Part shown: piece after piece, positions 1 to 8,274 of the stretch | Position numbering within the stretch: the stretch's first letter is position 1 | How the letters are laid out: each line of letters opens with the position of its first letter | Assembly: GCF_041197575.1 (NCBI RefSeq) | Contig: NZ_JBDKXB010000003.1 | Span: 1 to 64,000, forward strand | Direction of reading: 5' to 3' | Length of the DNA stretch: 64,000 nt | From: Thioalkalicoccus limnaeus | GTDB lineage: Bacteria; Pseudomonadota; Gammaproteobacteria; Chromatiales; Chromatiaceae | Position numbers and translations under genes: made by a program | The notes under the pieces: generated by a model | What the model was told of the DNA's origin: nothing | What the model saw: only the letters and a program-made list of their open reading frames with translations | Databases searched by the model: none

Positions 1-183
1 GACAAACTTGATAGGCGCTACGAGGCCTTCACCGCCATCGCCGCAGCGTGGATTCTGCTCGCTTATTGTCGACACCACCTAGCGCAAGACGCTGAAGGTT
101 GGCTGTCATCGTGGTCATGGTCGACTATACGCTTTCGAATGAACTGGCGCGGTTACGAAAAATTTGCAATGGTCGGAAAATAG
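1..183 (+). pseudogene. C-terminal remnant of a transposase-like reading frame
   Basis: An open frame enters from the left edge and stops with TAG at 181-183, giving 60 residues. Its first part reads DKLDRRYEAFTAIAAAWILL, which resembles the C-terminal 'K-DRRYEAF' helix of IS5-like DDE transposases. The rest (rich in Trp, Ser and Arg) does not look like a conserved protein, so the true end of the transposase homology may be near residue 27. No terminal inverted repeat could be identified. Family assignment is by pattern memory only; the fragment could also be an unrelated partial gene. Confidence 0.42.
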
Positions 184-233
184 AAGTGCCGAAAAGACCC
201 GTATTCGCTGTGTAGAAAAGGAGAAACAACCGA

Positions 234-590
234 ATGGCTTATACGAAACTCGTGATGGAAAACCCCAATACCGGACACATCAGGGAGGCTCCAGTGGGCT
301 TCTCTTGGACAGTCTTGTTTTTCGGTTTCTTCCCGCCCTTGTTTCGAGGGGACTGGAAATGGGCAGTTATTATTTTCCTGATCGCCATGTTGACGATAGG
401 TCTTGGCAATCTAGTGTTCATGTTTATTTACAATGAGTTGTACGTGAAGGATCTCGTAGGTTCTGGATTCAAAGTCAAGTCAGTGGAAAAGGGTACGATT
501 GATCAAGCCTCTCGGACAGTCGGAATCAATCTCCCCGTCATGCCTCCTCCGAAGAAGGGACAGGTTTATTTCTCCGGAGGTCTTTCTTGA
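234..590 (+). CDS. HrgC/DUF2628-like small membrane protein
   Basis: This 118-residue protein begins with ATG after a strong ribosome binding site (AAAGGAG at about 218-225). A conserved-looking N-terminal part with the pattern SWTVLFFGFFPPLFRGDWKW is followed by a hydrophobic stretch at about residues 40-68, so one or two membrane helices are likely. A soluble tail of about 45 residues follows. Proteins annotated HrgC or DUF2628 have the same 'F-W-FFG--PLFRGDW' signature; their function is not established. The gene is more AT-rich than the downstream genes and sits beside a transposase-like remnant, which suggests an acquired segment. No partner gene is obvious. Confidence 0.62.
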   Translation: MAYTKLVMENPNTGHIREAPVGFSWTVLFFGFFPPLFRGDWKWAVIIFLIAMLTIGLGNLVFMFIYNELYVKDLVGSGFKVKSVEKGTIDQASRTVGINLPVMPPPKKGQVYFSGGLS

Positions 591-861
591 AGGCTTGCGT
601 AGCTGCTGTTCTTGCTTCGGCGGTTTTTCGGTACTTATAGACGTACCATTGCCCAAAAGTCAGTTGGCTTCGGCGGGTCAGAAGGTTACGATCGCGGGGG
701 TTTCTGCGCCGTGCATTTTCTGCCATCACGGCGCATCGGACCCTTGCAACGTTGACCGACCGAGACCGGCAGAGATATTGATAATGACATGACTTCTGGA
801 CGCGGAGGCGGTTGGTGCTGAGTGTCCCGCTGTTCAGCTTTCACTTTCAGGGAAATTGATA

Positions 862-1341
862 ATGCTCTCCATCAGTCAATATATAGAGATTCTTGGGAAT
901 CCCAATCCTACGAAGGTTATTGCCCAGAGAGATTGTCCAGTCGAAATCACGAAGTACCAGGCCATATATATTCCAGACTTGGAGTCTGATCCCGAGGGCA
1001 TACTGCATTCAATAGCGTACACGAATGTTTCTGATGCCAAAGTCCTGGCAATTAAGTTCGGTATTGCCGCCTTTGATATATTTAACGGTATGCTCGATAA
1101 GTTTTCCGGCTTCGCTATCGAGGAGCTGGATGTTGCGCGAAGCGCCACGAACGAATGGCGTCAAAGTTCGTGTTCTCCATGGATGTTTAAGACTTTGGGT
1201 ACAGGCGTTGTCTACTTAGACGCCGTGCGTTTTGAAAACAACCAGTTTTGGTACGCGGATTACGGGGAGGTTCTGAAGGAAATGCAGCGAATCGAAGAAG
1301 GCCTGACTAGAGATGACTTGAAGGACAAAATCGGCAGATAG
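862..1341 (+). CDS. Hypothetical protein, 159 residues
   Basis: I do not recognise this protein. The ATG at 862 is preferred over an in-frame TTG at 856 because AGGGA at 849-853 lies 8 nt upstream of it. The product is soluble and acidic, without a signal peptide or membrane helix. It has a mixed alpha/beta look, with several aromatic residues near the C terminus (NNQFWYADYGEV) and a helical end. Base composition is clearly more AT-rich than the genes from 1361 onward, matching the HrgC-like gene upstream. It may be an accessory or immunity-type orphan, but no neighbour supports any particular function. Confidence 0.6.
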   Translation: MLSISQYIEILGNPNPTKVIAQRDCPVEITKYQAIYIPDLESDPEGILHSIAYTNVSDAKVLAIKFGIAAFDIFNGMLDKFSGFAIEELDVARSATNEWRQSSCSPWMFKTLGTGVVYLDAVRFENNQFWYADYGEVLKEMQRIEEGLTRDDLKDKIGR

Positions 1342-1360
1342 TTTTATCTGTCGGCCGCAG

Positions 1361-2320
1361 TCAAGCGCGATCGGGTACGGCAAACCGTTGTTGCGCGAGG
1401 CGCACTCGTTCCGATCGGTCGGGGGCCTCGAGCGCGATCCGGTCGGCCTCGCGCAGCCGGTGGCGCAGGCCGCATTGATTGGCCAGTTGAATCGATAGGC
1501 CGGGTCGGGCGTTGAGTTCCAACAGCATCGGGCCCTGGTGGTAATCGAACACGATATCGGCCCCGAGGTATCCGAGACCGGTCATCTCCGCGCACCGTGA
1601 TGCGAGATCGAGGATGCGTTCCCAGTGAGGTACCCGCAACTCGTCGAAGCGGATCCCGGTGTCTGGGTGCGCGTCGATGATGCGGCTATGTTGCACCGCG
1701 CAGATGCTGCGGCCGGTGGCCATGTCCAGTCCGACCCCGACCGCCCCTTGATGCAGATTGGCCTTGCCGTTGGATCCGTGGGTGGCGCAGCGGATCATCG
1801 CCATCACGGGAACGCCCTTGCAGATGATCACGCGAATATCGGGGACACCCTCGTAACTGTACTGAGCGAAGTAGGGATCGAACTCGATCAGCGCCTCGAT
1901 CATCACGTGATCGTTGCGCCCGCCGAGACTGTAGAGCCCAGCGAGCGTGTTCGACACATGCCGGCGCAGGTCGCTCGATCCGAGCGAGGTCCCGCAGGTC
2001 GTGATGAAGGCGTCGCCGCGCCGTTGCGCGATCACCAGAATGCCTTTGCCGCCGCTACCCTGAACCGGCTTGATGACGAAGCTGGTCCGATCCGCGAGCA
2101 GTCGCTCGATCCTGGACACCTCGAATTGATACTCGATGACGCCGTAAAGCTCGGGAACCGGGATATGGTTGGCGATCGCGGCCGTCTTGGTCTTGATCTT
2201 GTTGTCGACCAGCTGATAGTTTCGGCGGCGGTTGTAGCGGCCGATGAACCCCAGGTTGCGCTGGTTCATGCCGAGGATCCCTTGGCGCCTCAGTTCCCGA
2301 GGAGAGATCAGGCGGATCAT
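1361..2320 (-). CDS. ATP-grasp ligase of the alpha-L-glutamate ligase-like (RimK-related) family
   Basis: The 319-residue product carries the ATP-grasp core: a nucleotide-binding segment FVIKPVQGSGGKGILVI near residues 90-106 and the metal-binding C-terminal motif LLELNARPGLSIQLAN near residues 265-280. The N terminus (RRQGILGMNQRNLGFI) is typical of the alpha-L-glutamate ligase-like proteins found next to inactive-transglutaminase membrane proteins. The ATG at 2320 overlaps the stop of the upstream gene as ATGA, so the two are translationally coupled and this is the last gene of a three-gene operon. Ligases of this fold join an amino acid or peptide to a carboxylate at the cost of ATP. The substrate here is unknown. 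Confidence 0.88.
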   Translation of the reverse strand: MIRLISPRELRRQGILGMNQRNLGFIGRYNRRRNYQLVDNKIKTKTAAIANHIPVPELYGVIEYQFEVSRIERLLADRTSFVIKPVQGSGGKGILVIAQRRGDAFITTCGTSLGSSDLRRHVSNTLAGLYSLGGRNDHVMIEALIEFDPYFAQYSYEGVPDIRVIICKGVPVMAMIRCATHGSNGKANLHQGAVGVGLDMATGRSICAVQHSRIIDAHPDTGIRFDELRVPHWERILDLASRCAEMTGLGYLGADIVFDYHQGPMLLELNARPGLSIQLANQCGLRHRLREADRIALEAPDRSERVRLAQQRFAVPDRA

Positions 2321-3840
2321 TTGGGTTTCGCCAGGTCGCGGAAACGATAGAGTTCGGACAGCCGGTAGCCGGTATACCGGCCGATCAATATGATGACGGC
2401 GAGCAGGCTGACCAGCAGTTCCGGGAAGTTGAAGGTCAGGTGCTCGACGATCCGCGTCGTCATGACCAGATAGGCGAGGACCGCGACGAGCAGGCTGCCA
2501 CCGCCCTGAATCAAGACCTCGTGGGGGCCATCTTCCTCCCACAGGATCGACATGCGCTCGATGGTCCAGGCGATGATGATGGTCGGGAAGAAGGTCACGG
2601 TCAGCGCCTGATGAATGCCGAGCTTGTAGCTGACCAAGGCAAACATCGCCATCAACAGGATCACGACGATCACGACCGTCGAGACGCGGGCCACGAGCAA
2701 TAGATTCAGACGACTGAGCCAGGATCGGATCCACAGACCGATGCTGACCAGGACGATGAAGAGCGCCAACCCGACGAGCAGCGTCGTCTCGATGAAGGCC
2801 AGCGCGATCAGCACCGGCATGAAGGTGCCGGAGGTGCGTATTCCGACGAACAGTCGCAGGAAGACCACGACCAAGGCCCCGACCGGGACCAGCAACAGGG
2901 TCTTGAAGACGCCTTGTTGTTCGACCGGTAGCGCATAGATCGAGAAATCGACCAGCGCGTATTGTTGGGCGCGGTGCTCCATCCCCATCACGGTCTTCGC
3001 CGGCAGGTTATTGCTCAGCAGCGCGAACTCGAGGCTGGAGCTGTGTCCGCCGACGACGGTAAGGATGGCTTCGTCGCCGCGTTCCCAGACGAAGAAGTGT
3101 CGTGGTAGCCCGGGTTTGGCCGTCGTCGGATGGTACAGGACCCAATTGGTTCCGTTATGAACCTCGATCAGCGAGCTGATCGTCTGGCGTCGGCGACCGT
3201 CCTCGAGCGCGATGCCGCGCACGCGTTGCGCCGGAATATCGGCGTAGGCCAGGATGTCGAGCATGATGGTCGCTCGGTCGGCCTGATAGGTTCCCAACAG
3301 AAAGGCCACATCCTGGTCGAGGGTCCGGCGGTTGATCTCCTGGATCATCAGCTCGGTGAAGGTCTCGATACTGGACGAACGCTCGCGCAGCAGCGCGACG
3401 ACACGATCCATCGCGGCCAGCTGGTCTGGCTCCAACGTCGGTTTGCGGATCCGCCGCGGCGGGGCATCCGGCAGAGATGTCTCGGTGGCCCGGTAGGTCT
3501 GGATCTTGTAATAGAGGGTCGTTGGTCGATCGAGGCCCTCGCGCGTCCAGCGTGCCACGCGATGGTCGTTCAGTTCCTGGACCGAGAAGCCGAAGCCGGA
3601 CGACGCGAAATGCTCTTCGATCAAGGTCCAGCCGCCCAGTCCCTGTGGCAGCTTCAATTCGATCGTCAGCGGTTCGTCCTTCGGTCGAAACGAGATCTTG
3701 GATTCGATGGTCCAGACCTCGCGGTACTCGCCTGGGAACAGCGGGAAACCCAGCGTCGTCGTTTTGTAAGCGGTCAGGCCAAGACCGAATAGCAGCAAGA
3801 TGCCCGCGACCAGGGCCACCTGTGTTTTGGATGCGATCAT
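2317..3840 (-). CDS. Inactive transglutaminase-like/7TM membrane protein (UUP1 family)
   Basis: The 507-residue protein starts with one membrane helix (about residues 7-26), continues with a periplasmic region of about 280 residues resembling a transglutaminase fold, and ends with roughly six or seven hydrophobic helices (about 310-495). No cysteine appears in the periplasmic domain, so the Cys-His-Asp protease triad cannot be complete; this agrees with the Pfam view of the family as inactive transglutaminase fused to 7TM. The gene lies 6 bp after the retropepsin-like lipoprotein gene and overlaps the ATP-grasp gene by 4 bp. A sensory or scaffold role in the envelope is inferred. Confidence 0.88.
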   Translation of the reverse strand: MIASKTQVALVAGILLLFGLGLTAYKTTTLGFPLFPGEYREVWTIESKISFRPKDEPLTIELKLPQGLGGWTLIEEHFASSGFGFSVQELNDHRVARWTREGLDRPTTLYYKIQTYRATETSLPDAPPRRIRKPTLEPDQLAAMDRVVALLRERSSSIETFTELMIQEINRRTLDQDVAFLLGTYQADRATIMLDILAYADIPAQRVRGIALEDGRRRQTISSLIEVHNGTNWVLYHPTTAKPGLPRHFFVWERGDEAILTVVGGHSSSLEFALLSNNLPAKTVMGMEHRAQQYALVDFSIYALPVEQQGVFKTLLLVPVGALVVVFLRLFVGIRTSGTFMPVLIALAFIETTLLVGLALFIVLVSIGLWIRSWLSRLNLLLVARVSTVVIVVILLMAMFALVSYKLGIHQALTVTFFPTIIIAWTIERMSILWEEDGPHEVLIQGGGSLLVAVLAYLVMTTRIVEHLTFNFPELLVSLLAVIILIGRYTGYRLSELYRFRDLAKPK

Positions 3841-3846
3841 GGGGCG

Positions 3847-4557
3847 CTAATTCGTCAGCGTGTAGTGTCGACTCACGTCGACGATGGCGATGTCGGTCAG
3901 CATATTGCGGCCAATCAGGACCGGGTAGATGAGACCTGTCCGGTCGGCGAGCGTGACGTCGACGCGCAGGCGTGTTTCACCGAGCGTGACCCACATGCGC
4001 ACGACATAACGCCGGTCGTGTTGGCCATCCTGCTGCTTGATCAAGACACGACGGCGCAGGCGAGCCTCGTTTTCATGCCGTTCACCCGAGACCGGATCGA
4101 TGATCGTGTAACGCACGAAGCGTCGGCCATCGATCTCGACCAGTTTGACGTCCTCGGCGTGGATCGAGGTCGTCTCGGCGCCGGTATCGATCCGGGCCTC
4201 GAGGCGCAGCCCCGGCGGATCGATCTCGACCCATTCGACGGCCCCGATGATCGGCAGGTCCAAGTCGCCACCTGTCTCGGGGGGCGTCTTGACCGGGACC
4301 TCGACCGTCTTGGTGACGACGCGTTCGATGACCTTGGGTGGCGGGCAGTCAGACTCGATCGGGCAGATGGGACATTCGACGGCCGGGCATTCGATGACTC
4401 GTTGTCCCGCGATGGTCGCGTCGCCCGAGGGCAAGGATCCGCAGCCAGCCAGTGGCAAAGCGATGGCCCACGGCAATAGCCAGAGACCGAAGGTCGTGGC
4501 GCGGCTTCCGTGGCGCTGCTCTTTGAGAAACCGGGAAAGGGGCATACACCGAAACAT
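3847..4557 (-). CDS. Retropepsin-like aspartic peptidase lipoprotein
   Basis: The mature domain contains the aspartic-protease motif RIDTGAETTSIHA and the second-lobe pattern VLIGRNML, as in the RimK/LysX-associated retropepsin-like family once called putative zinc proteases (PF05618). Near the N terminus a hydrophobic segment ends in a lipobox, LPLAGC, so the protein is probably a lipoprotein. Between lipobox and catalytic domain lies a short linker with four further cysteines (C-x4-C-x2-C-x5-C) and then a Lys/Val/Glu-rich stretch. The ATG at 4557 is my start choice, giving 236 residues; upstream in-frame TTG codons exist and the ribosome binding site is poor. It is the first gene of the operon with the 7TM and ATP-grasp genes. 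Confidence 0.85.
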   Translation of the reverse strand: MFRCMPLSRFLKEQRHGSRATTFGLWLLPWAIALPLAGCGSLPSGDATIAGQRVIECPAVECPICPIESDCPPPKVIERVVTKTVEVPVKTPPETGGDLDLPIIGAVEWVEIDPPGLRLEARIDTGAETTSIHAEDVKLVEIDGRRFVRYTIIDPVSGERHENEARLRRRVLIKQQDGQHDRRYVVRMWVTLGETRLRVDVTLADRTGLIYPVLIGRNMLTDIAIVDVSRHYTLTN

Positions 4558-4932
4558 GATCGTTAAGTAAAACCTCTTCAATGTAACATAATGGACACCG
4601 CAGCGCGCCAATTGGAAATCGCCCGGTTTCCGGTCCTGCGAATCGTCTCGCCAGGACGCGCGAGAGTCTGATGAATCGAATAAAGAACAATTCGCGGTGA
4701 GGGTCTCCTGGTCGTGTCCGATTGGGCGAGACTCGGCCGATCAATGAACCACGTCCGACGACCGCGGGTTGCGGATAAGGTCCCAGTCGCGACCGAGACC
4801 AGAGCGGCGCAGAGCGCCGCAGGCCGGGCCCGATACCGCTGGAAGGGTGTCACCTGTTCTGTGAGGGGGCGAGTCTATGAAGGTTTCGGTGGCCGGTTTC
4901 GTGAACGAGGCTACGGATACGAAGGTGGCGGA
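4558..4932. other. Divergent intergenic region without a supported gene
   Basis: These 375 bp separate the minus-strand retropepsin operon from the plus-strand SAM hydrolase-like gene and should hold both promoters. The part next to the lipoprotein gene (about 4560-4600) is AT-rich and contains a TATGTT-like -10 on the minus strand (4585-4590) without a convincing -35. The frames that run through this region are upstream extensions of the neighbouring genes and lack protein-like composition. Confidence 0.5.
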
Positions 4933-5682
4933 ATGCTGACATTCGATGCGATGCGGATCGCGCTGGCGACCGATTTCGGCGCCGGGCCCTATGTCGGTCA
5001 GATGCAACTCGCGTTGTCGGCGCCGCTTCCGGGGTTGCCTTGTATCGACCTGATCCATGACCTGCCGCCATTTCGTCCTGATCTCGCCGCCTATCTCCTG
5101 CTGGCACTGGTGCGGGATGTCCCGGACGGAACCCTGTACCTCGCGATCGTCGACCCGGGGGTCGGTGGTCCCCGCGATGTTCTGTTCGTCGAGGCCGACG
5201 GCAATGGGTTCATCGGCCCGGATAACGGGTTGTTGGCCATCGTGGCACGGCGTGCCCGGCGCTGCGCGGTCCATCGGCTGGCATGGCGTCCGGCCCGGAT
5301 GTCACGGAGCTTTCACGGCCGCGACCTGATGGTCCCGTTGGTGGCCCGGTTGCTTTCGGGTCGGGACATCGCTGCCGCCAGACTGCCGCCGACAGAGATG
5401 GTCGGGGCGGGCTGGCCAGAGCGGTGCGCCCGCATCATCTACGCGGATCACTATGGCAATCTGATGACCGGGCTGCGGGTCGCGGACCTGCAAGGGTTGT
5501 CGGAGCTCGACGTCGGCGGCGAGCGGATCCAGCGCGCCGAGACCTTTTGCGAGGTACCGCCTGGCGCGGTCTTTTGGTATGAAAACGCGTTGGGGTTGGT
5601 CGAATTCGCTGTCAATCAGGGGCGAGCGGACGAAAGGCTTGCGCTGCGGGTTGGCGATTCGGTCGATCTGCCCGCGCCATGA
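4933..5682 (+). CDS. S-adenosyl-L-methionine hydroxide adenosyltransferase-family protein (SAM hydrolase-like)
   Basis: The 249-residue product has the blocks of the DUF62/SAM hydroxide adenosyltransferase family: ALATDFG near the N terminus, HDLPPF, VDPGVGG, PDNGLL, SFHGRDLM and YADHYGNLMTG. Members of this family split S-adenosylmethionine to adenosine and methionine using water; chlorinase and fluorinase are specialised relatives. The ATG at 4933 follows an AAGGTGG-like site, and starting here gives a normal family length, whereas the open frame extends further upstream with arginine-rich, non-conserved sequence. It is transcribed alone, convergent with the acuI-like gene. Confidence 0.9.
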   Translation: MLTFDAMRIALATDFGAGPYVGQMQLALSAPLPGLPCIDLIHDLPPFRPDLAAYLLLALVRDVPDGTLYLAIVDPGVGGPRDVLFVEADGNGFIGPDNGLLAIVARRARRCAVHRLAWRPARMSRSFHGRDLMVPLVARLLSGRDIAAARLPPTEMVGAGWPERCARIIYADHYGNLMTGLRVADLQGLSELDVGGERIQRAETFCEVPPGAVFWYENALGLVEFAVNQGRADERLALRVGDSVDLPAP

Positions 5683-5730
5683 GGGGCTCGCTATCCGGAG
5701 TCCCCGGTGCATGGTCACGCGATCCGGAGC

Positions 5731-5771
5731 GACGCCTGGCGGGGAAGCGGCCGAGGGATGCGCCAGGCGTC
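5731..5771. terminator. Hairpin between convergent genes
   Basis: A perfect 11-bp inverted repeat (arms 5731-5741 and 5761-5771, loop of 19 nt) lies between two converging genes. There is no T-run on either side, so it may be a processing or bidirectional terminator hairpin and not a classical intrinsic terminator. Confidence 0.45.
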
Positions 5772-5776
5772 AAGCA

Positions 5777-6769
5777 TTAGCGTCGGATCTCGACGAGCAA
5801 CCGGCCCCAGGTTTGGCCAGCCAACAGTCGCTCGAATGCCTCCGGCAGGGCATCCAGGTCGAGGGTTGCGGTCAGGATGTCTTCCAGATGTTTGGGTCGC
5901 CACTCGGTGGCGAGGCGTTGCCAGATCTCGGCGCGCAACGGGTAGGGCACATCGACCGAATTGATGCCGAGCAGGCTGACCCCGCGCAAGATCAGCGGCA
6001 TCACGGTCGTATCCAGTTGCGCGCCGCCGGCGAGGCCGATGCAGGCGATGTTGCCGTGGGCGCCGACAGTACGCGTCAGGCGTGCTAAGACCGCGCCGCC
6101 GACATTGTCGACCGCGCCGCCCCAGACCGCCTTTTCGAGCGGCCGGTCGCCGCCGGGCAGCTCGTCGCGCCCGAGGATGCGCGTGGCGCCGAGCCGCCGC
6201 AGCCAATCCGCGCAGGCCGGCTTACCCGAGACGGCGACGACCTCGAAGCCCTGCTGGCTCAATAGATCGATCGCGATCGAACCGACGCCGCCGCTGGCCC
6301 CGGTCACGACGATCGGACCGAGGCCGGGATGCTGACCGTTGACCTTCAATCGGTCGACCGCGAGCGCGGCCGTGAAGCCGGCCGTGCCCAGGATCATCGC
6401 CTGCCGGGCATCGAGTCCAAGCGGCATCGGCACGAGCCATTCGGCCGGCGCGCACAGGTATTCCGCGTAGCCGCCGTCGTGATCGAAGCTCATACCCCAG
6501 CCACTCGCGATCACGGTATCGCCTTCGCGGTAGCGGGTGTCGCGGCTGGCCACGACGATGCCGGCCGCGTCGACGCCGCCGGTCAGTGGGAACCGCTTGA
6601 GGATCTTGCCGCGGCCGGTGCCGGCTAGCGCGTCCTTGTAATTGATGCTCGAATGGCTGAGCTGGATCAGCACCTGGCCGGCGTCCGGTTCTGGCACCGG
6701 CAAGGTGTCGATACGGGTCCGATAGCCTTGGTCATCGTTATGGATGCGCAACGCCCTGTAGTTCGTCAT
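5777..6769 (-). CDS. acuI: Acrylyl-CoA reductase / quinone oxidoreductase YhdH-AcuI family
   Basis: The 330-residue protein belongs to the zinc-free medium-chain dehydrogenase/reductase group. It has the NADPH-binding turn VTGASGGVGSIA near residue 150, the family N terminus (YRALRI) and the segment SSINYKDALAGTGRGKI. AcuI reduces acrylyl-CoA to propionyl-CoA with NADPH and detoxifies acrylate in bacteria that metabolise DMSP or 3-hydroxypropionate; YhdH is the E. coli orthologue. The ATG at 6769 is chosen because AAGGAGGG lies 9 nt upstream. It is a single gene with a 323-bp gap to hemW. The symbol is by family, and a general quinone reductase activity cannot be excluded. Confidence 0.87.
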   Translation of the reverse strand: MTNYRALRIHNDDQGYRTRIDTLPVPEPDAGQVLIQLSHSSINYKDALAGTGRGKILKRFPLTGGVDAAGIVVASRDTRYREGDTVIASGWGMSFDHDGGYAEYLCAPAEWLVPMPLGLDARQAMILGTAGFTAALAVDRLKVNGQHPGLGPIVVTGASGGVGSIAIDLLSQQGFEVVAVSGKPACADWLRRLGATRILGRDELPGGDRPLEKAVWGGAVDNVGGAVLARLTRTVGAHGNIACIGLAGGAQLDTTVMPLILRGVSLLGINSVDVPYPLRAEIWQRLATEWRPKHLEDILTATLDLDALPEAFERLLAGQTWGRLLVEIRR

Positions 6770-7092
6770 CGCGATGATCCCTCCTTCGGTTGCGTGGTGA
6801 TGGTCGACAGGGGCCTTCGACAACACCGGGAGCTCGCCGATCCGCCGGCGTCATTCGGTTGGCTGGTTGACGTGGTTCTCGCCGATCCTCGTCGCTGGCG
6901 GGCCTGTCGTTCTGTTCGGTGCTTCCGTCGAGTTGGTTGTATCAATCGTCCCGGAAGTCATCGGAGGCGTGTCGCAGCGAGCCGTCTCCGATGACTCTTG
7001 CAACCCTCGATAGCAAGTATATCGGGATACCGACCGGTCGCGAGGTTAGGCGCCGGGGTTCGCGGCCCGCTCCCGCAAAGCCGGTGGTCAGG
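6770..7092. other. Intergenic region between hemW and acuI
   Basis: These 323 bp contain no frame with protein-like composition. They hold the acuI ribosome binding site and presumably its promoter, plus an inverted repeat described separately at 6957-6995. Confidence 0.5.
6957..6995. repeat. Inverted repeat downstream of hemW
   Basis: Perfect 10-bp arms GTCATCGGAG (6957-6966) and CTCCGATGAC (6986-6995) enclose a 19-nt loop, about 100 bp after the hemW stop. It could end hemW transcription, although no T-tract follows on the minus strand. Confidence 0.45.
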
Positions 7093-8274
7093 TCACCGTG
7101 TGAACCGGTGTAGTAGGTCGTCGAGAAAGGTCCGGCCGAGGTCCGTGGGTCGGATCCGTTCCTCATCGAATTCGAGCAACTGGTCGCGATGTGCCCGGTC
7201 GAGCGCATCCCGGATCCGCGCCAAGGGTATTCCGGTGCGGGCCTCGAACAATCCCGGCGGGAAACCGTCGGTCAATCGCAACGCATTGATCATGAACTCG
7301 AGTACCAGAACGTCATCACTGAGCCGCTGGCGGCGACCCGATGCCGGGCCCGATGTCCGGTGCCCTTGGTAGACGGCCAGATAGACCTCCGGGGATGAAT
7401 TCTTGTGGCTACGTTCCACGGACCAGGGCGCCGAGCGCGTCAGCTTCCCATGAGCCCCGGCGCCGATGCCCAAGTAATCGCCGAACGTCCAATAGTTGAG
7501 GTTGTGCCGGCAGCGATGCCCGGGTTGGGCCCAGGCGGAGACCTCGTATTGACGAAACCCGGCTCGCTCGAGCGACGCGCTCGCGTGTCGCAACCCTTCG
7601 GCGAGGCCATCCTCGTTCGGCCGTACTGGAGGCCGACGTCCGAACGGGGTTCCGGGTTCGATCGTCAACTCGTAGTAGGAGATATGTTCGGGCGTCAGCG
7701 CAATGGCGGTCTCGATGTCGGCCTGGACGTCGTCGTCGGTCTGGTGCGGCAAGCCGAACATCAGATCGAGATTGACGTTCGCGAAGCCGGCGTCGCGGGC
7801 CGCGACGATGGTCGCCGTCGCGGTGCGCGCGTCATGGATTCGGCCGAGGTGTCGAAGCTGGATGTCGGAGAAACTCTGCACGCCGATCGACAGACGATTC
7901 ACGCCGGCCATTCGGTAGGCGGCCAGGCGCCCGGCATCGCTGGTGCCGGGATTGACCTCGAGGGTGATCTCGGCGTCGGGCGCGAGGTTCGCCAAGCGCC
8001 GAATCGCATCGAGCAGGGCCTCGATGCTCGGACCGGACAGCAGGCTTGGTGTGCCGCCGCCGATGAACAGGGTTTCGATATCCCTCGGTTCGTCGAGCCG
8101 TGCGATCTCATCGGCGAGATCGGTCAGCAGCGCGGCGACGTAGGCCTGTTCCGGAAGGCTCGGCGGACGGACTTGGGACGGGAAATCGCAGTACGGGCAT
8201 TTGCGCTCGCACCATGGGATGTGCACATAGAGGCCAAGCGGCGGTAGCGGCCTGGCCTGCGTGGTGGAGGTCAC
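7093..8274 (-). CDS. hemW: Radical SAM heme chaperone HemW
   Basis: The 393-residue protein shows the radical-SAM cysteine motif CERKCPYC preceded by YVHIPW, the GGGTPS motif, EVNPGT, GVQSF and a HemN C-terminal domain. HemW delivers heme to respiratory enzymes; it lacks the extra N-terminal part of HemN coproporphyrinogen dehydrogenase. The GTG at 8274 is chosen because it overlaps the stop of the TRAP binding-protein gene as GTGA. In many gammaproteobacteria hemW follows rdgB, so the pairing with a transporter binding protein here is unusual. HemN function is unlikely given the length and start. Confidence 0.92.
   Translation of the reverse strand: MTSTTQARPLPPLGLYVHIPWCERKCPYCDFPSQVRPPSLPEQAYVAALLTDLADEIARLDEPRDIETLFIGGGTPSLLSGPSIEALLDAIRRLANLAPDAEITLEVNPGTSDAGRLAAYRMAGVNRLSIGVQSFSDIQLRHLGRIHDARTATATIVAARDAGFANVNLDLMFGLPHQTDDDVQADIETAIALTPEHISYYELTIEPGTPFGRRPPVRPNEDGLAEGLRHASASLERAGFRQYEVSAWAQPGHRCRHNLNYWTFGDYLGIGAGAHGKLTRSAPWSVERSHKNSSPEVYLAVYQGHRTSGPASGRRQRLSDDVLVLEFMINALRLTDGFPPGLFEARTGIPLARIRDALDRAHRDQLLEFDEERIRPTDLGRTFLDDLLHRFTR

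Noticed and set aside
538..729. Minus-strand frame of 63 residues crossing the end of the HrgC-like gene
   Set aside because: Composition is Arg/Lys/Ala-rich with no motif, and it overlaps a better-supported gene on the other strand.
2440..3792. Long open frames on the plus strand opposite the 7TM and ATP-grasp genes
   Set aside because: They are shadows of the minus-strand genes in high-GC DNA, with histidine/arginine/aspartate-rich composition and no motif.
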